From Vibrio owensii CAIM 1854 = LMG 25443 (GTDB lineage: Bacteria; Pseudomonadota; Gammaproteobacteria; Enterobacterales; Vibrionaceae): DNA of 64,000 nucleotides. The notes below the pieces were generated by a model. That model worked only from the letters and a program-made list of their open reading frames with translations, was not told where the DNA came from and did no database searches. Within the stretch, counting starts at the first letter, position 1. The number at the start of each line of letters is the position of its first letter. The position numbers and the translations under genes are program-made. This document shows positions 25,534-34,871 of the stretch, in pieces. The stretch covers positions 62,001 to 126,000 of the forward strand of contig NZ_JPRD01000007.1 in the NCBI RefSeq assembly GCF_000817815.1. Direction: 5' to 3'.

Positions 25534-26417
25534 TTCATCTTCCAGTTTTTCTTTAGATATTGTATGCACCAAGACTTCGCTTCACCCATCGTGTTTCTGC
25601 GCCACGCTAAGATGATATCTATCGGCTTGCTTTCTGCGCCGTCAATGTACTTGAGCTGTCCGCTTTCTACCAAGGGCTGTGCAACTTGTGTTGGCAAGGT
25701 ACCGATCCCTAATCCAGATAATAGAGCTTCAACCTTTGCTGAAAAATTAGTAACGGTCAGACGTGGTTGTTTTTGCATCACATTGATCGACAGCGCTGGT
25801 TGTTCTCGCGCAGTATCTGCAATCGCGATGACTCGATACTTTTCCCTTGCCGCGTCATCAAATTCCCCGCTGCGCTTATGAACGTAATGATCAGTAGCAG
25901 CTACCCAAACCATACTTAGCTTGCCAATCTTTTCTGCTTTTACATCTTGTGGGAGCGTATCTAAAGCTGGACAAACCAATAAATCTGAACGCCCGGTATT
26001 TAATGATTCCCAGCTGCCAGCAAGAATCTCTTCTTGCAGTCGGATTCGTGTACTACTCACATTAGACAACGCATCAACCATAGGGAAGAAATTTGCGATA
26101 GGAATAATACCATCGAACGCAACGGTGATATCCAACTCCCAACCATTCGCTAACAAGGTGGCATCATTGACGAGTTTCTCGCTTGCTTGAAGAATTGCCC
26201 TGCCACGCTCAAGTATTAACTTACCGGCTTCGGTGAAATGTGCTTTATGACCAGAACGGTCGAAAATGATGATATCAAGGTCTTGCTCTAGCTTTTGAAT
26301 CTGATAACTCAACGAAGACGGTGCGCGGTCTAACTCGTTGGCTGCAGCAGCAAAACTTCCTCTTCTATCAATGGCATCCAAGATATGAAGTGCTTCTAAC
26401 GTGATTGGACTCTGCAC
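25530..26417 (-). CDS. LysR-family transcriptional regulator
   Basis: 295 residues. The N-terminal winged helix-turn-helix (LEALHILDAIDRRGSFAAAANELDRAPSSLSYQIQKLEQDL) is followed by the periplasmic-binding-like effector domain. It is divergent from the heme receptor gene, with a 236-base gap that holds the Fur box. The layout recalls irgB-irgA in V. cholerae, where a LysR protein activates the neighbouring receptor, but control of hutA by this protein is inference. I recall the same neighbour before hutA on V. cholerae chromosome II. Confidence 0.88.
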   Translation of the reverse strand: MQSPITLEALHILDAIDRRGSFAAAANELDRAPSSLSYQIQKLEQDLDIIIFDRSGHKAHFTEAGKLILERGRAILQASEKLVNDATLLANGWELDITVAFDGIIPIANFFPMVDALSNVSSTRIRLQEEILAGSWESLNTGRSDLLVCPALDTLPQDVKAEKIGKLSMVWVAATDHYVHKRSGEFDDAAREKYRVIAIADTAREQPALSINVMQKQPRLTVTNFSAKVEALLSGLGIGTLPTQVAQPLVESGQLKYIDGAESKPIDIILAWRRNTMGEAKSWCIQYLKKNWKMK

Positions 26418-26567
26418 AATAACTCCCTATTTATGTGATAGCTATCACAGTAGTGGTATTTGAAAAATCACTCAAAAAAACGACTTTAGACAATATAACA
26501 CATTGATTATCAAAGACTAGGCGGTGCGTAGTACAAATTTCCATTGATAAAAACAACATTAAACAAC

Positions 26568-26592
26568 AATGGTAATGATAGTAATTACCATT
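26568..26592. promoter_or_regulatory. Probable Fur box upstream of hutA
   Basis: The inverted repeat AATGGTAAT / ATTACCATT with a 7-base centre (GATAGTA) resembles the Fur 19-mer and lies 62 bases before the receptor ATG. Iron-repressed expression is predicted. Confidence 0.7.
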
Positions 26593-26653
26593 TAGATCCA
26601 CTAAGATACCGCACGTTGTTATTGCCTATTATGGATTTAAGGTATTGAAGCCA

Positions 26654-28792
26654 ATGTATAAAAAATCAATTTTATCAGCCTCTATTGTCATCGCCCTCTC
26701 CCAAGGCGCTTACGCTGAAGAAACATCAACGTTCAATGAAGTCGTTGTTTCTGCCACTCGTACTAACCAAACTATGGATACTGTAGCAGCTTCTGTTGCC
26801 GTTGTTTCTGAGAAAGATCTCGAAGAAAACATGGCAAAAGATCTCAATGATGTATTCGAATACACACCAGGCGTTACGGTTAACGGTACTCAACGCCAAG
26901 GTGTTCAAAGCATTAACATTCGCGGCATGGAAGGCAAGCGAGTGAAAATCTTGGTAGATGGAGCGTCTCAGCCAGGTGTATTCGACGGCGGACCATACTC
27001 TTTCATTAACTCTAGTGCCGTGACTGTCGACCCTGACATGCTAAAAAGTGTTGAGATTGTAAAAGGTGCGGCTTCTAGTTTGCACGGTAGTGATGCTATC
27101 GGTGGCGTTGTTGCATTTGAAACGAAAGATCCAAGCGACTTCTTGAAAGAAGGCAAAGACTTTGGTGGCCAAGCTAAGCTTTCTTACTCTTCTGAAGATA
27201 ACTCTTTTGCAGAGCACATTGCGGTCGCGAAACGATTTGATAATCTTGAAGCATTGATAGCATACACACGCCGTGACGGTTCTGAACTACAAAACTTTTC
27301 TAAAGCGCCTTACGACGACTACTCAGTGACGGATCAAGATTACTACAAGAACGACTTGTTGGTTAAATTGCAGTCACAACTGAATGAAGACCACCGTTTA
27401 GAGTTTTTGGGTGAAGTAATTTACAACCAAACTGACTCAGACATCGCGAGTTCTTCATACAAAAACTTCAATGCTGAAGACCAAACTAAGCAAAACCGTC
27501 TTGGTTTGAAACACATCTGGTTTGCTGATCTAGCTATCTCAGACACCATCACTTCTCAGCTAACTTGGACAAGTAAAGAAGAAAACGGTGTAACAAACCG
27601 CTTTAAAGAAGCAAGTCCTGGCTTCCCACCGTGGGTTCCGCCTAATGGTGATAACCAGCAGAAAAAAGACTACGAATACACTGAAGACAAGATCGAGTTT
27701 GAAACTCAGTTAGATAAAGAGATTCAAAACCACTACTTGGTTTACGGCCTGTCTTACAAACACAGCGACATCAGCAACACAAACCGCGAGTTTAACTCTG
27801 ATCCAGGCACGCCTGACACGGTTTACATTTACACGCCAGATGCTAAAGAACAAAGCTTTGGTTTGTTCTTGCAAGATGAAATCGCACTACTTAACGACAA
27901 GTTAATCTTAACTCCTGGTGTACGTTACGACTACTTCTCTACTGATCCATCAGATACCTCTGAAGAGTCATTCAAGAAGTTCAGTGACTCTGCGTTTACT
28001 GGTCGTCTAGGTGCAACATATAAGCTGTCTCAACCAGGTACGGTATTCGCTCAGGTAAGCCAAGGTTTCCGTGCACCATCATTTGATGAACTTTACTACA
28101 CGTACGACAACCCAGGACACGGTTACACTAACCGCCCTAACCCAGATCTAGAATCTGAAAAGAGCTTGTCTTACGAATTAGGTTACCGTCATAACACAGC
28201 AGCGTCGGCAACAGAATTCGCTCTTTACTACAGTGATTTCACCGACTTCATTGATCAAACATCAACGAGTAATAGTGGTCTAACTGAATACACGTTCATC
28301 AACATCAATGAAGCAACAGTAAAAGGTGTTGAGCTGTCTAATAGCCTTGATTGGCACGCTATTGCTAGCCTTCCTAAAGGTGTAACGACTCGTCTAGCTG
28401 CAGCGTACACTGAAGGTGAAGATGGTGAAGGCAACCCGCTTAATAGTGTGAACCCTTGGAATGCGGTTGCTGCGGTAAACTACGATTCACCAAACGCGCT
28501 TTGGGGTACAAGTTTAAAAGTTAACTACACTGCGAAGAAGTCTGACAGTGATATCAACTCAGATGGTGACAATGGCGGAACTAAAGACCAAGTTGCACTA
28601 CCATCAGCAACAGTTGTTGACCTAACGGCTTACTACAAGCCAATGAAAGACCTAACCGTTCGTGCAGGTGTGATGAACTTGACGAATGAAGAGTACTACT
28701 TGTGGAACGATGTACGTGGTGAAACTGAGCTAAGCCGTGATATCACGCAAGCAGAGCGTAACTACAACATTAGTGTCAAATACGAGTTCTAA
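26654..28792 (+). CDS. hutA: TonB-dependent heme receptor HutA
   Basis: Outer-membrane receptor for heme or hemoglobin, powered by TonB. A signal peptide ends at GAYA-EE (residue 21). The TonB box is FNEVVVSATR, and the plug domain has LNDVFEYTPGVTVNGTQRQGVQSINIRGMEGKRVKILVDG. The barrel has the heme-receptor pair FRAP (about residue 472) and NPDL (about 497), with a His between them (NPGHGYTNRP). It ends in Phe. 712 residues from the ATG at 26654; a TTG three codons upstream is also possible. Fur box upstream, terminator downstream. Confidence 0.92.
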   Translation: MYKKSILSASIVIALSQGAYAEETSTFNEVVVSATRTNQTMDTVAASVAVVSEKDLEENMAKDLNDVFEYTPGVTVNGTQRQGVQSINIRGMEGKRVKILVDGASQPGVFDGGPYSFINSSAVTVDPDMLKSVEIVKGAASSLHGSDAIGGVVAFETKDPSDFLKEGKDFGGQAKLSYSSEDNSFAEHIAVAKRFDNLEALIAYTRRDGSELQNFSKAPYDDYSVTDQDYYKNDLLVKLQSQLNEDHRLEFLGEVIYNQTDSDIASSSYKNFNAEDQTKQNRLGLKHIWFADLAISDTITSQLTWTSKEENGVTNRFKEASPGFPPWVPPNGDNQQKKDYEYTEDKIEFETQLDKEIQNHYLVYGLSYKHSDISNTNREFNSDPGTPDTVYIYTPDAKEQSFGLFLQDEIALLNDKLILTPGVRYDYFSTDPSDTSEESFKKFSDSAFTGRLGATYKLSQPGTVFAQVSQGFRAPSFDELYYTYDNPGHGYTNRPNPDLESEKSLSYELGYRHNTAASATEFALYYSDFTDFIDQTSTSNSGLTEYTFININEATVKGVELSNSLDWHAIASLPKGVTTRLAAAYTEGEDGEGNPLNSVNPWNAVAAVNYDSPNALWGTSLKVNYTAKKSDSDINSDGDNGGTKDQVALPSATVVDLTAYYKPMKDLTVRAGVMNLTNEEYYLWNDVRGETELSRDITQAERNYNISVKYEF

Positions 28793-28805
28793 GTGTTACA
28801 AACAC

Positions 28806-28836
28806 AAAAAAGCCAGCATTATGCTGGCTTTTTTTA
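28806..28836 (+). terminator. Rho-independent terminator of hutA
   Basis: The stem AAAAAAGCCAGCA / TGCTGGCTTTTTT has a 3-base loop and a T-run. Confidence 0.92.
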
Positions 28837-28883
28837 TGTGCTTTCATTTCAAAAATGTTAAGAAAAGAATGAAAAATGAAAGA

Positions 28884-28958
28884 CTATTGTTTTGCCATCT
28901 CTTTTTTCACCATTACTGCTGCTGCAACGATGAATGCGATGATTAAACCAAGTTCCAT
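28884..28958 (-). CDS. Possible 24-residue single-helix membrane protein
   Basis: The frame starts MELGLIIAFIVAAAVMV and ends KKEMAKQ, a single hydrophobic helix followed by a basic tail, as in many bacterial small membrane proteins. GGGGTAG lies about four to six bases before the ATG. It lies in the otherwise empty space between hutA and galE. The open frame is too short for statistical support, so conservation must decide. No function can be proposed. Confidence 0.45.
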   Translation of the reverse strand: MELGLIIAFIVAAAVMVKKEMAKQ

Positions 28959-29082
28959 GAACTACCCCGAATAGTTTAATGAAAATTTACGACCTAAATT
29001 AAGATTCGCACATAGTTTAGCATTTCTATTTATCGAAGCTACCTTTTAACCAGTAATTTACGAATTTTTCCGATTTAGATCA

Positions 29083-29109
29083 AAAAAGGCGCAGAAGTGC
29101 GCCTTTTTG
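29083..29109 (-). terminator. Terminator of galE
   Basis: The stem AAAGGCGCA / TGCGCCTTT with loop GAAG has T-runs on both strands; it lies after the galE stop on the minus strand. Confidence 0.85.
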
Positions 29110-29134
29110 TTATAAAAGTGTAAAACTTGAAGTT

Positions 29135-30151
29135 TTAAGCGTCTGGATAACCTTGAGGGTTATTTGACTGCCAGCGCCAAGTATCACTCGTCATCTCTTC
29201 AAGTGTACGGGTCGCCTTCCAACCGAGTTCGTTTGCTGCTTTTGAAGGATCTGCCCAACACTCTGCGATATCACCAGGACGGCGATCTACCAGCTTAAAC
29301 GGAACTTCTTTGCCAGAAGCGGCTTCAAACGCTTTCACCATTTCCAATACGCTGTAGCCATTACCTGTACCTAGGTTATAGATATGTAGGCCTGCTTTGT
29401 TGCCTACTTTATCAAGAGCAGCAACGTGGCCATCAGAAAGATCCATTACGTGGATGTAATCACGGACACCTGTGCCATCTTTAGTTGGGTAATCACTACC
29501 AAATACCGACAGGAATTCACGACGACCGACCGCAACTTGAGAAACGAACGGCATCAAGTTATTAGGAATTCCTTGCGGGTCTTCGCCAAGCTCACCAGTT
29601 GGGTGTGAACCAACAGGGTTGAAGTAACGCAGAAGTGTGATACTCCAATCTGGATTCGCCTTTTGGAAGTCCGTTAGACACTCTTCTACCATCAACTTAC
29701 TGCGACCGTATGGGTTGGTCGCACTTGTTGGGAAGTCTTCCATAATTGGCACAGAAGCAGGATCACCGTAAACCGTTGCTGAAGAGCTAAATACGATCGA
29801 TTTAACGCCGGCTTCGCGCATAGCATCAACAAGAACAAGCGTGCCGTTCACGTTGTTATCGTAATATTCAAGTGGCTTTTCTACCGACTCACCAACCGCT
29901 TTAAGACCAGCAAAATGGATAACGGCTTCAATATTGTGTGTCGTCATTGCATCAACAAGCGCAGCTTTGTCGCGAATGTCTGCTTCAATGAATACTGGTT
30001 TTACGCCACAAACCTTTTCGATGCGCTCAAGCACAGTTGGTTTACTATTGTAAAGGTTATCGAGGATAACTGGTGTCATACCAGCTTCGATCATTTGAAT
30101 ACAAGTGTGGCTGCCAATGTAGCCCATACCACCCGTAACAAGTACTTTCAT
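29135..30151 (-). CDS. galE: UDP-glucose 4-epimerase
   Basis: 338-residue short-chain dehydrogenase fold that interconverts UDP-glucose and UDP-galactose with tightly bound NAD. It has the dinucleotide fold TGGMGYIGSHTC (residues 6-17), the AGLKAVGES loop, active-site SSSATVYG and the YGRSK catalytic Tyr/Lys pair. It is not in a gal operon here, so supply of UDP-galactose for surface polysaccharide rather than galactose use may be its role (inference). AAGGAATGATAAA precedes the ATG. Confidence 0.96.
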   Translation of the reverse strand: MKVLVTGGMGYIGSHTCIQMIEAGMTPVILDNLYNSKPTVLERIEKVCGVKPVFIEADIRDKAALVDAMTTHNIEAVIHFAGLKAVGESVEKPLEYYDNNVNGTLVLVDAMREAGVKSIVFSSSATVYGDPASVPIMEDFPTSATNPYGRSKLMVEECLTDFQKANPDWSITLLRYFNPVGSHPTGELGEDPQGIPNNLMPFVSQVAVGRREFLSVFGSDYPTKDGTGVRDYIHVMDLSDGHVAALDKVGNKAGLHIYNLGTGNGYSVLEMVKAFEAASGKEVPFKLVDRRPGDIAECWADPSKAANELGWKATRTLEEMTSDTWRWQSNNPQGYPDA

Positions 30152-30205
30152 TTTATCATTCCTTCTGACGCGAATCGGGCTAGTCTAAAGGTTTCTAGCC
30201 CGTTT

Positions 30206-32164
30206 TTAAACTGTATCTGGGGATTCGCAACCCATTAAAATTGCTTGGCCTTTGCCGGCTTTCTTCGCTTGATACATGGCAGTATCTGCGCTTTTAAGAA
30301 TTCGGGTCGCGTCACGCTCGTTAACACCCACCAATTTCACACCGATACTAACGCCAACTTTTAACAAAGAACCACGATATTCTATTGGAGCACAAATCGT
30401 TTCTAATAACTGCTCTGCAATCCTAGTCACCACTTTTTGATTAGCAGGATTCACTAACATGACAAATTCATCACCAGACAAACGAGCAATCAAATCACTG
30501 TGTCTTGTGGCTCCAGTCATACGTTTAGCGACAATCTTAAGCACTTCATCCCCAGCATCATGGCCATAAGTATCGTTGATACCTTTAAAACCGTCCAAGT
30601 CGAGATAAAGTACCGCAAACTCATCACGCAGATAGCCTGATCTTTGTACTAATTCTTCCAATTCAAAATGGAACTTTGAACGGTTAGCAAGCCCCGTCAA
30701 CGGGTCGTGATGCGCTAAGTATTCTAAACGCTCCATCTCTTTTGCACTTGAAAGATCCGTTAGGATTATCACCATATCGAACGAATTCTGATCTTCACTT
30801 TTAATGATACGATTCACTCTCGCAAACATTGGTATAAGCTGACCGAGGTGGTTTTTTTCTATTACTTCACCTTGCCACATTCCATAGTTTTCAATCGATT
30901 CGATGATACTTGGCATCATTGCTTGCAGTTTCCGCCAACGAATTGATTTTATAAACGGCTGTCCAACCAGTTGTTCAGCGGTTAAACCAATCAACTTTGT
31001 CACCGCTGGGTTTACCATCGTAATAACACCTAGATGGTTGAGAACCACTAAGCCATCTTGACTGCTTTCAAATACACGTCCAGCAACTCGTTGTCGGTTC
31101 ATGGCTTCTTCGATCTCGGTAATATCCTGAATCACAAAAAGAAGATAGCCGTGTTTTGCCAATCGGCGACTGGTTAAACTTAATTGCTGTTCATCTTCTG
31201 CATTTTGTAGATGGATGTCGTCACACTCTAAGCCTCGACTTAAAATTTGTCCTAACTCATTCGGTGCTTTAGTTTGGATCAAGTCACAGATATTTGCCGT
31301 TTCTAATCCATGGTAAGTCTTTTCAAAAATCCTCTGCGTCGCCTTATTACAGTGAATTACGCGACCTAAGTTATCCGTTACGATAAGCGCATCTTGAATC
31401 GAATCTACCACTTCTTCTGCAAACGCTTTACGACGTTCCAGCACTTCCAAACTGTGTTTGCGTTGTTTCTCTAGTCTCTTTTGCTTGTCTACCATCAGAT
31501 TCAGAGAAGCAACGAGTTGCCCTACTTCATCTTTTGAACGGTGACTAATGCGACCACTCAAATGATGGCCATTAGCGAAGTCTTGGAGTGCTTGATTGAC
31601 CTCCACTAGAGGGCGAAGAACACGACGCTCGACACCGATATAAAAGGTCACGCCACCAGCGAGAAGAATGATTAGGAACAGAAGCCCATCTTGCAATAGC
31701 GCATCTCTTACCTGCATCAAAGGACGTTGAGACAATGTGACTCTAATCGTTCCAATTACTTGTCCGTCATGGATTATTGGCTCAAGTACATAAAGAAAGT
31801 GAGCAGATAACGCATACCCCATTGCATGAAGATGACTTCGTTCATGCTTTGTTGGCGAAGGCGCTGAAAAACCGTCGAGAGCAAAAATCGCAAATGGTTG
31901 ATTTTCTTTGTCGTAAAGCTTAACGCGTGATACGTTTGGCTCCTTCAGAAAGTCAGCCAAAATAGATTGCGCTTTTTGCTTGTTCTTTGTGGCCAGCGCA
32001 TCTTTAATTGAGTGAGATACATCATTGATAAGCACTTTTGTTTGTTCAACAAGCTCATGTTTTGCTGACTGGTAGGTGATGTACGATGTGTAACTTTGAG
32101 ATGTAACAAAGATGACCGTGATGAAAACGAGAATCGGCCATATTAGCTTTGCTCTTAATGACAT
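30206..32164 (-). CDS. Membrane diguanylate cyclase: periplasmic sensor, HAMP, two PAS, GGDEF
   Basis: 652 residues from MSLRAKLIWPIL, whose ATG has AGGA seven bases upstream; an upstream ATG at 32224 is less likely. The order is a membrane helix (8-25), a periplasmic domain, a second helix near 165, HAMP, two PAS domains (DSIQDALIVTDNLGRVIHCN; ESSQDGLVVLNHLGVITMVNPA) and GGDEF. The catalytic loop is SGDEF (about 563) with Ser for the first Gly, a variant seen in active enzymes; the inhibitory site RHSD is intact. It should make cyclic-di-GMP under control of an unknown signal. Confidence 0.9.
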   Translation of the reverse strand: MSLRAKLIWPILVFITVIFVTSQSYTSYITYQSAKHELVEQTKVLINDVSHSIKDALATKNKQKAQSILADFLKEPNVSRVKLYDKENQPFAIFALDGFSAPSPTKHERSHLHAMGYALSAHFLYVLEPIIHDGQVIGTIRVTLSQRPLMQVRDALLQDGLLFLIILLAGGVTFYIGVERRVLRPLVEVNQALQDFANGHHLSGRISHRSKDEVGQLVASLNLMVDKQKRLEKQRKHSLEVLERRKAFAEEVVDSIQDALIVTDNLGRVIHCNKATQRIFEKTYHGLETANICDLIQTKAPNELGQILSRGLECDDIHLQNAEDEQQLSLTSRRLAKHGYLLFVIQDITEIEEAMNRQRVAGRVFESSQDGLVVLNHLGVITMVNPAVTKLIGLTAEQLVGQPFIKSIRWRKLQAMMPSIIESIENYGMWQGEVIEKNHLGQLIPMFARVNRIIKSEDQNSFDMVIILTDLSSAKEMERLEYLAHHDPLTGLANRSKFHFELEELVQRSGYLRDEFAVLYLDLDGFKGINDTYGHDAGDEVLKIVAKRMTGATRHSDLIARLSGDEFVMLVNPANQKVVTRIAEQLLETICAPIEYRGSLLKVGVSIGVKLVGVNERDATRILKSADTAMYQAKKAGKGQAILMGCESPDTV

Positions 32165-32450
32165 ATATATTCCTGTCGCAGAAAGCAACCAAAAGAACAA
32201 AAGGGTTGCTATGCAAACTATCACACAAAAAGAAGAGCCAAGACTAACACGACAGGCACTGAAATGAACCTGAAATTCTCAGATATTAGACTGATTAATC
32301 ATGATTTTCTTGAAAATTCGGATCATTTCAAATAACCAGTCGATCATTTGTGGCGTATTTTTTCGAACACCTGCATGAAAAATGACGTTAGTCACTGAAC
32401 CAAAACGTAATTTCCTGCATTTTTAAGCATACTTTGGACACAATAAACGT

Positions 32451-33206
32451 ATGACATTGAACAACCAGCAACTAACACTAAACTGCGATATGGGCGAAAG
32501 CTATGGCGCATGGACCATGGGTGCAGATGAAAGCGTAATGCCTTTCATAGACATGGCGAACATTGCTTGTGGCTTCCACGCGTCTGATCCTAATGTCATG
32601 CACGATACTATTACCCTCGCTAATCAACATGACGTTGAAATTGGTGCGCATCCCGGTTATCCAGACTTACAAGGGTTTGGACGTCGCAGCTTAAAGATGA
32701 CCTATGAAGAAATCACTAATATGGTGATTTACCAAGTTGGCGCACTCCAAGCTCTGTGTAAGGCACAATATACTGATATTGGTTACATCAAGCCTCACGG
32801 AGCGCTCTACAACGATATGATGCTAAGTGATGGTATTTTCTTAGCGGTCGTTAAAGCGGCAGCCCTGTTTAAAGTGCCTCTTATGATATTGGCGTCCCAA
32901 GAAAACGAAAAATACCTAGAAATTGCCGATGATTTTGATGTACCTCTACTCTTCGAAGCATTCGCAGACCGCCTTTATCAAGATGACGGGTTACTAACGC
33001 CAAGAACACAAGCTAATGCGGTATTAAACAGCGAACATGCAATACTAGAACAAGTGAGAATGCTGGCAGAATCAGGTCGAGTAAAAACGACATCGGGGCA
33101 ATATATTTTGTTAGAGGCCGACACGATTTGTGTACATGGTGATAATGATGAATCTATCGCGTTGATTCAAAAAATTCGTCAGAGTCTCTACACCGGAGGA
33201 AATTAA
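32451..33206 (+). CDS. pxpA: 5-oxoprolinase subunit A
   Basis: LamB/YcsF-family protein of 251 residues. Motifs are LNCDMGESYGAW, MANIACGFHASDP, EIGAHPGYPD and YIKPHGALYND. With PxpB and PxpC it opens 5-oxoproline to glutamate using ATP, a housekeeping repair of a spontaneous glutamine product. It overlaps pxpB by one base (TAATG). The region before it, shared with the divergent GGDEF gene, shows no clear operator. Confidence 0.95.
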   Translation: MTLNNQQLTLNCDMGESYGAWTMGADESVMPFIDMANIACGFHASDPNVMHDTITLANQHDVEIGAHPGYPDLQGFGRRSLKMTYEEITNMVIYQVGALQALCKAQYTDIGYIKPHGALYNDMMLSDGIFLAVVKAAALFKVPLMILASQENEKYLEIADDFDVPLLFEAFADRLYQDDGLLTPRTQANAVLNSEHAILEQVRMLAESGRVKTTSGQYILLEADTICVHGDNDESIALIQKIRQSLYTGGN

Positions 33207-33889
33207 TGAATCAAGGGCAGTTTTCGATCTCTCCTATATCTGAATGCAGCATTCTAATTCGCTTTGAAGACACCATTACTGTTGAACACATAGGCGAGTT
33301 AGCACATCAAATTGTAGATAAACTCAATCTCATCGTAATGAATGTGGTTCCTTCTTACCGAACCATTTTGATTGACTACCTGCCCTTTAGAATTCAAGAG
33401 TCTGTAATACTACAAACGCTCAATGAGATCGTAAGTCGCTTTGATGTTCAATCTATGGACAACAAACAGCCGAACTACATTTCTATCCCCGTTTACTATT
33501 CGAATGAAACGGCTCTCGATTTGGAACGATTTCAACAAAATGGGCTATCAATGGATAAGCTTATTGAACTGCATACCAAGCCTGTTTATACCGTTTCAGC
33601 CATTGGGTTCGCTCCGGGCTTTGCTTTTCTGTCGGATGTAAGTCCAGAACTTCACATGCCAAGACACCATACGCCTCGTACCAATGTACCTGCCGGAAGT
33701 GTGGCGATTGCCGACAGTAAAACCGCAGTCTATCCATCCGACAGCCCTGGTGGGTGGAACATCATAGGCCGTACACCAATCTCGTTATTCACTGATACTC
33801 CTCCCTTCATCCCATTTGAAGTTGGTGACAAGGTCACGTTTGGTTCAATATCCAAACAAGAGTTTGTCAGTTTAGGAGGCGCTTTATGA
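33206..33889 (+). CDS. pxpB: 5-oxoprolinase subunit B (KipI family)
   Basis: 227 residues with family motifs IGFAPGFAFL and PSDSPGGWNIIGRTP. KipI-type proteins were first known as kinase inhibitors in Bacillus, but together with PxpA and PxpC they form the 5-oxoprolinase. GGAGGAAAT lies before the ATG. It overlaps pxpA by one base and pxpC by four, so translation is coupled. Confidence 0.94.
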   Translation: MNQGQFSISPISECSILIRFEDTITVEHIGELAHQIVDKLNLIVMNVVPSYRTILIDYLPFRIQESVILQTLNEIVSRFDVQSMDNKQPNYISIPVYYSNETALDLERFQQNGLSMDKLIELHTKPVYTVSAIGFAPGFAFLSDVSPELHMPRHHTPRTNVPAGSVAIADSKTAVYPSDSPGGWNIIGRTPISLFTDTPPFIPFEVGDKVTFGSISKQEFVSLGGAL

Positions 33890-34821
33890 GCTTCGTAGGA
33901 TTGTTAGTAGAAAAGCCGGGGCCACTCTCTTTGATTCAAGATTTTGGTCGTTTTGGCCTTGCTCATATCGGGATAACTCAAAGCGGCCCTGTCGATGATT
34001 ATGCTTATAGTTGGTCGAATCATCTTTTAGGCAATCCCGTTAACTGCTCTGTTATCGAAATCACATTGGGTAATGCGAGCTTTAAAGCACTAGCCGATTG
34101 TCATTTGGCGCTTTGTGGCGGTGATCTTAATGCATCAGTAAACGGTGAGCCTATTTCTAATTGGTCGGACTTTTGTCTCAAAAAAGGCCAAACGCTTAAG
34201 TTCGGAATGCCAAAGAATGGTTTACGTGCATATCTTGCTGTTAAAGGCGGATTTAGTGTTGAGAAACACCTAGGGAGCACGTCTACGGTAGTGAGAGAAT
34301 CTCTCGGCGGTATGACAAAAGATGGTGAGCCTTTGAAAGCCGAAGATATTATTGGCTTTGAGCCACATTCGCTTCCAACGTCAAAACCCAAACAGATGAC
34401 GTTCCGATTCAAACCAGATTACAACTTGCCATTAAAACTGAGAGTGATCGAAGGCTACCAGTTTGAAGATTTTTCCCAGCAGTCTATTGATGATTTCTAT
34501 TGCGCAAGCTTTAAGATATCACCCAATTCAAATCGTATGGGTTATCGTCTTGAGGGCAAAGCGATACAACCGCCCTATGATGGCGTGCTTTCAGAAGGTA
34601 TTGCACTGGGGTCTATTCAGATTCCAAACGATGGCAACCCGATCGTGTTATTGAACGACCATCAGACCATTGGTGGCTATCCGAAATTTGGTTGTGTCGC
34701 AAGAATTGATCTGCCACGTTTAGCGCAAGCTAAACCCGGGCAAACAGTGAGTTTCGTCAGAGGAGACAGACAAGGCCTGCAAGATGTGTGGTGTCAGTGG
34801 GCTCAGTTTTTTGGTTACTAA
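33886..34821 (+). CDS. pxpC: 5-oxoprolinase subunit C (KipA family)
   Basis: 311 residues with motifs GPLSLIQDFGRFGLAHIGITQSGPVDDYA, LAVKGGF and HQTIGGYPKFG, typical of the KipA/biotin-carboxyl-carrier-like cyclophilin fold. Last gene of pxpABC, with GGAGG before the ATG. It ends 32 bases before a convergent oxidoreductase gene; a hairpin without T-run lies at the junction. Confidence 0.94.
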   Translation: MSFVGLLVEKPGPLSLIQDFGRFGLAHIGITQSGPVDDYAYSWSNHLLGNPVNCSVIEITLGNASFKALADCHLALCGGDLNASVNGEPISNWSDFCLKKGQTLKFGMPKNGLRAYLAVKGGFSVEKHLGSTSTVVRESLGGMTKDGEPLKAEDIIGFEPHSLPTSKPKQMTFRFKPDYNLPLKLRVIEGYQFEDFSQQSIDDFYCASFKISPNSNRMGYRLEGKAIQPPYDGVLSEGIALGSIQIPNDGNPIVLLNDHQTIGGYPKFGCVARIDLPRLAQAKPGQTVSFVRGDRQGLQDVWCQWAQFFGY

Positions 34822-34848
34822 GCCCATATTAAATAGTCATTAAATCGT

Positions 34849-34871
34849 GAGCGCTACATCCCGTAGCGCTC
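34849..34871. other. Perfect hairpin over the convergent stop region
   Basis: GAGCGCTAC / GTAGCGCTC with loop ATCCC includes the last codons and stop of the oxidoreductase gene. No T-run follows on either strand, so it may pause, protect 3' ends or act with Rho rather than terminate alone. Confidence 0.5.

Noticed and set aside
28737..28946. 69-codon + strand frame across the end of hutA
   Set aside because: It runs through the hutA stop and terminator and is low complexity; the minus-strand 24-codon frame is more credible.
33835..33847. GTGACAAGGTCAC as a matS site
   Set aside because: The third central base is G where C or T is required; also rejected are GTGACACTGTAAC (21334) and GTGACACCGTAAC (38033).
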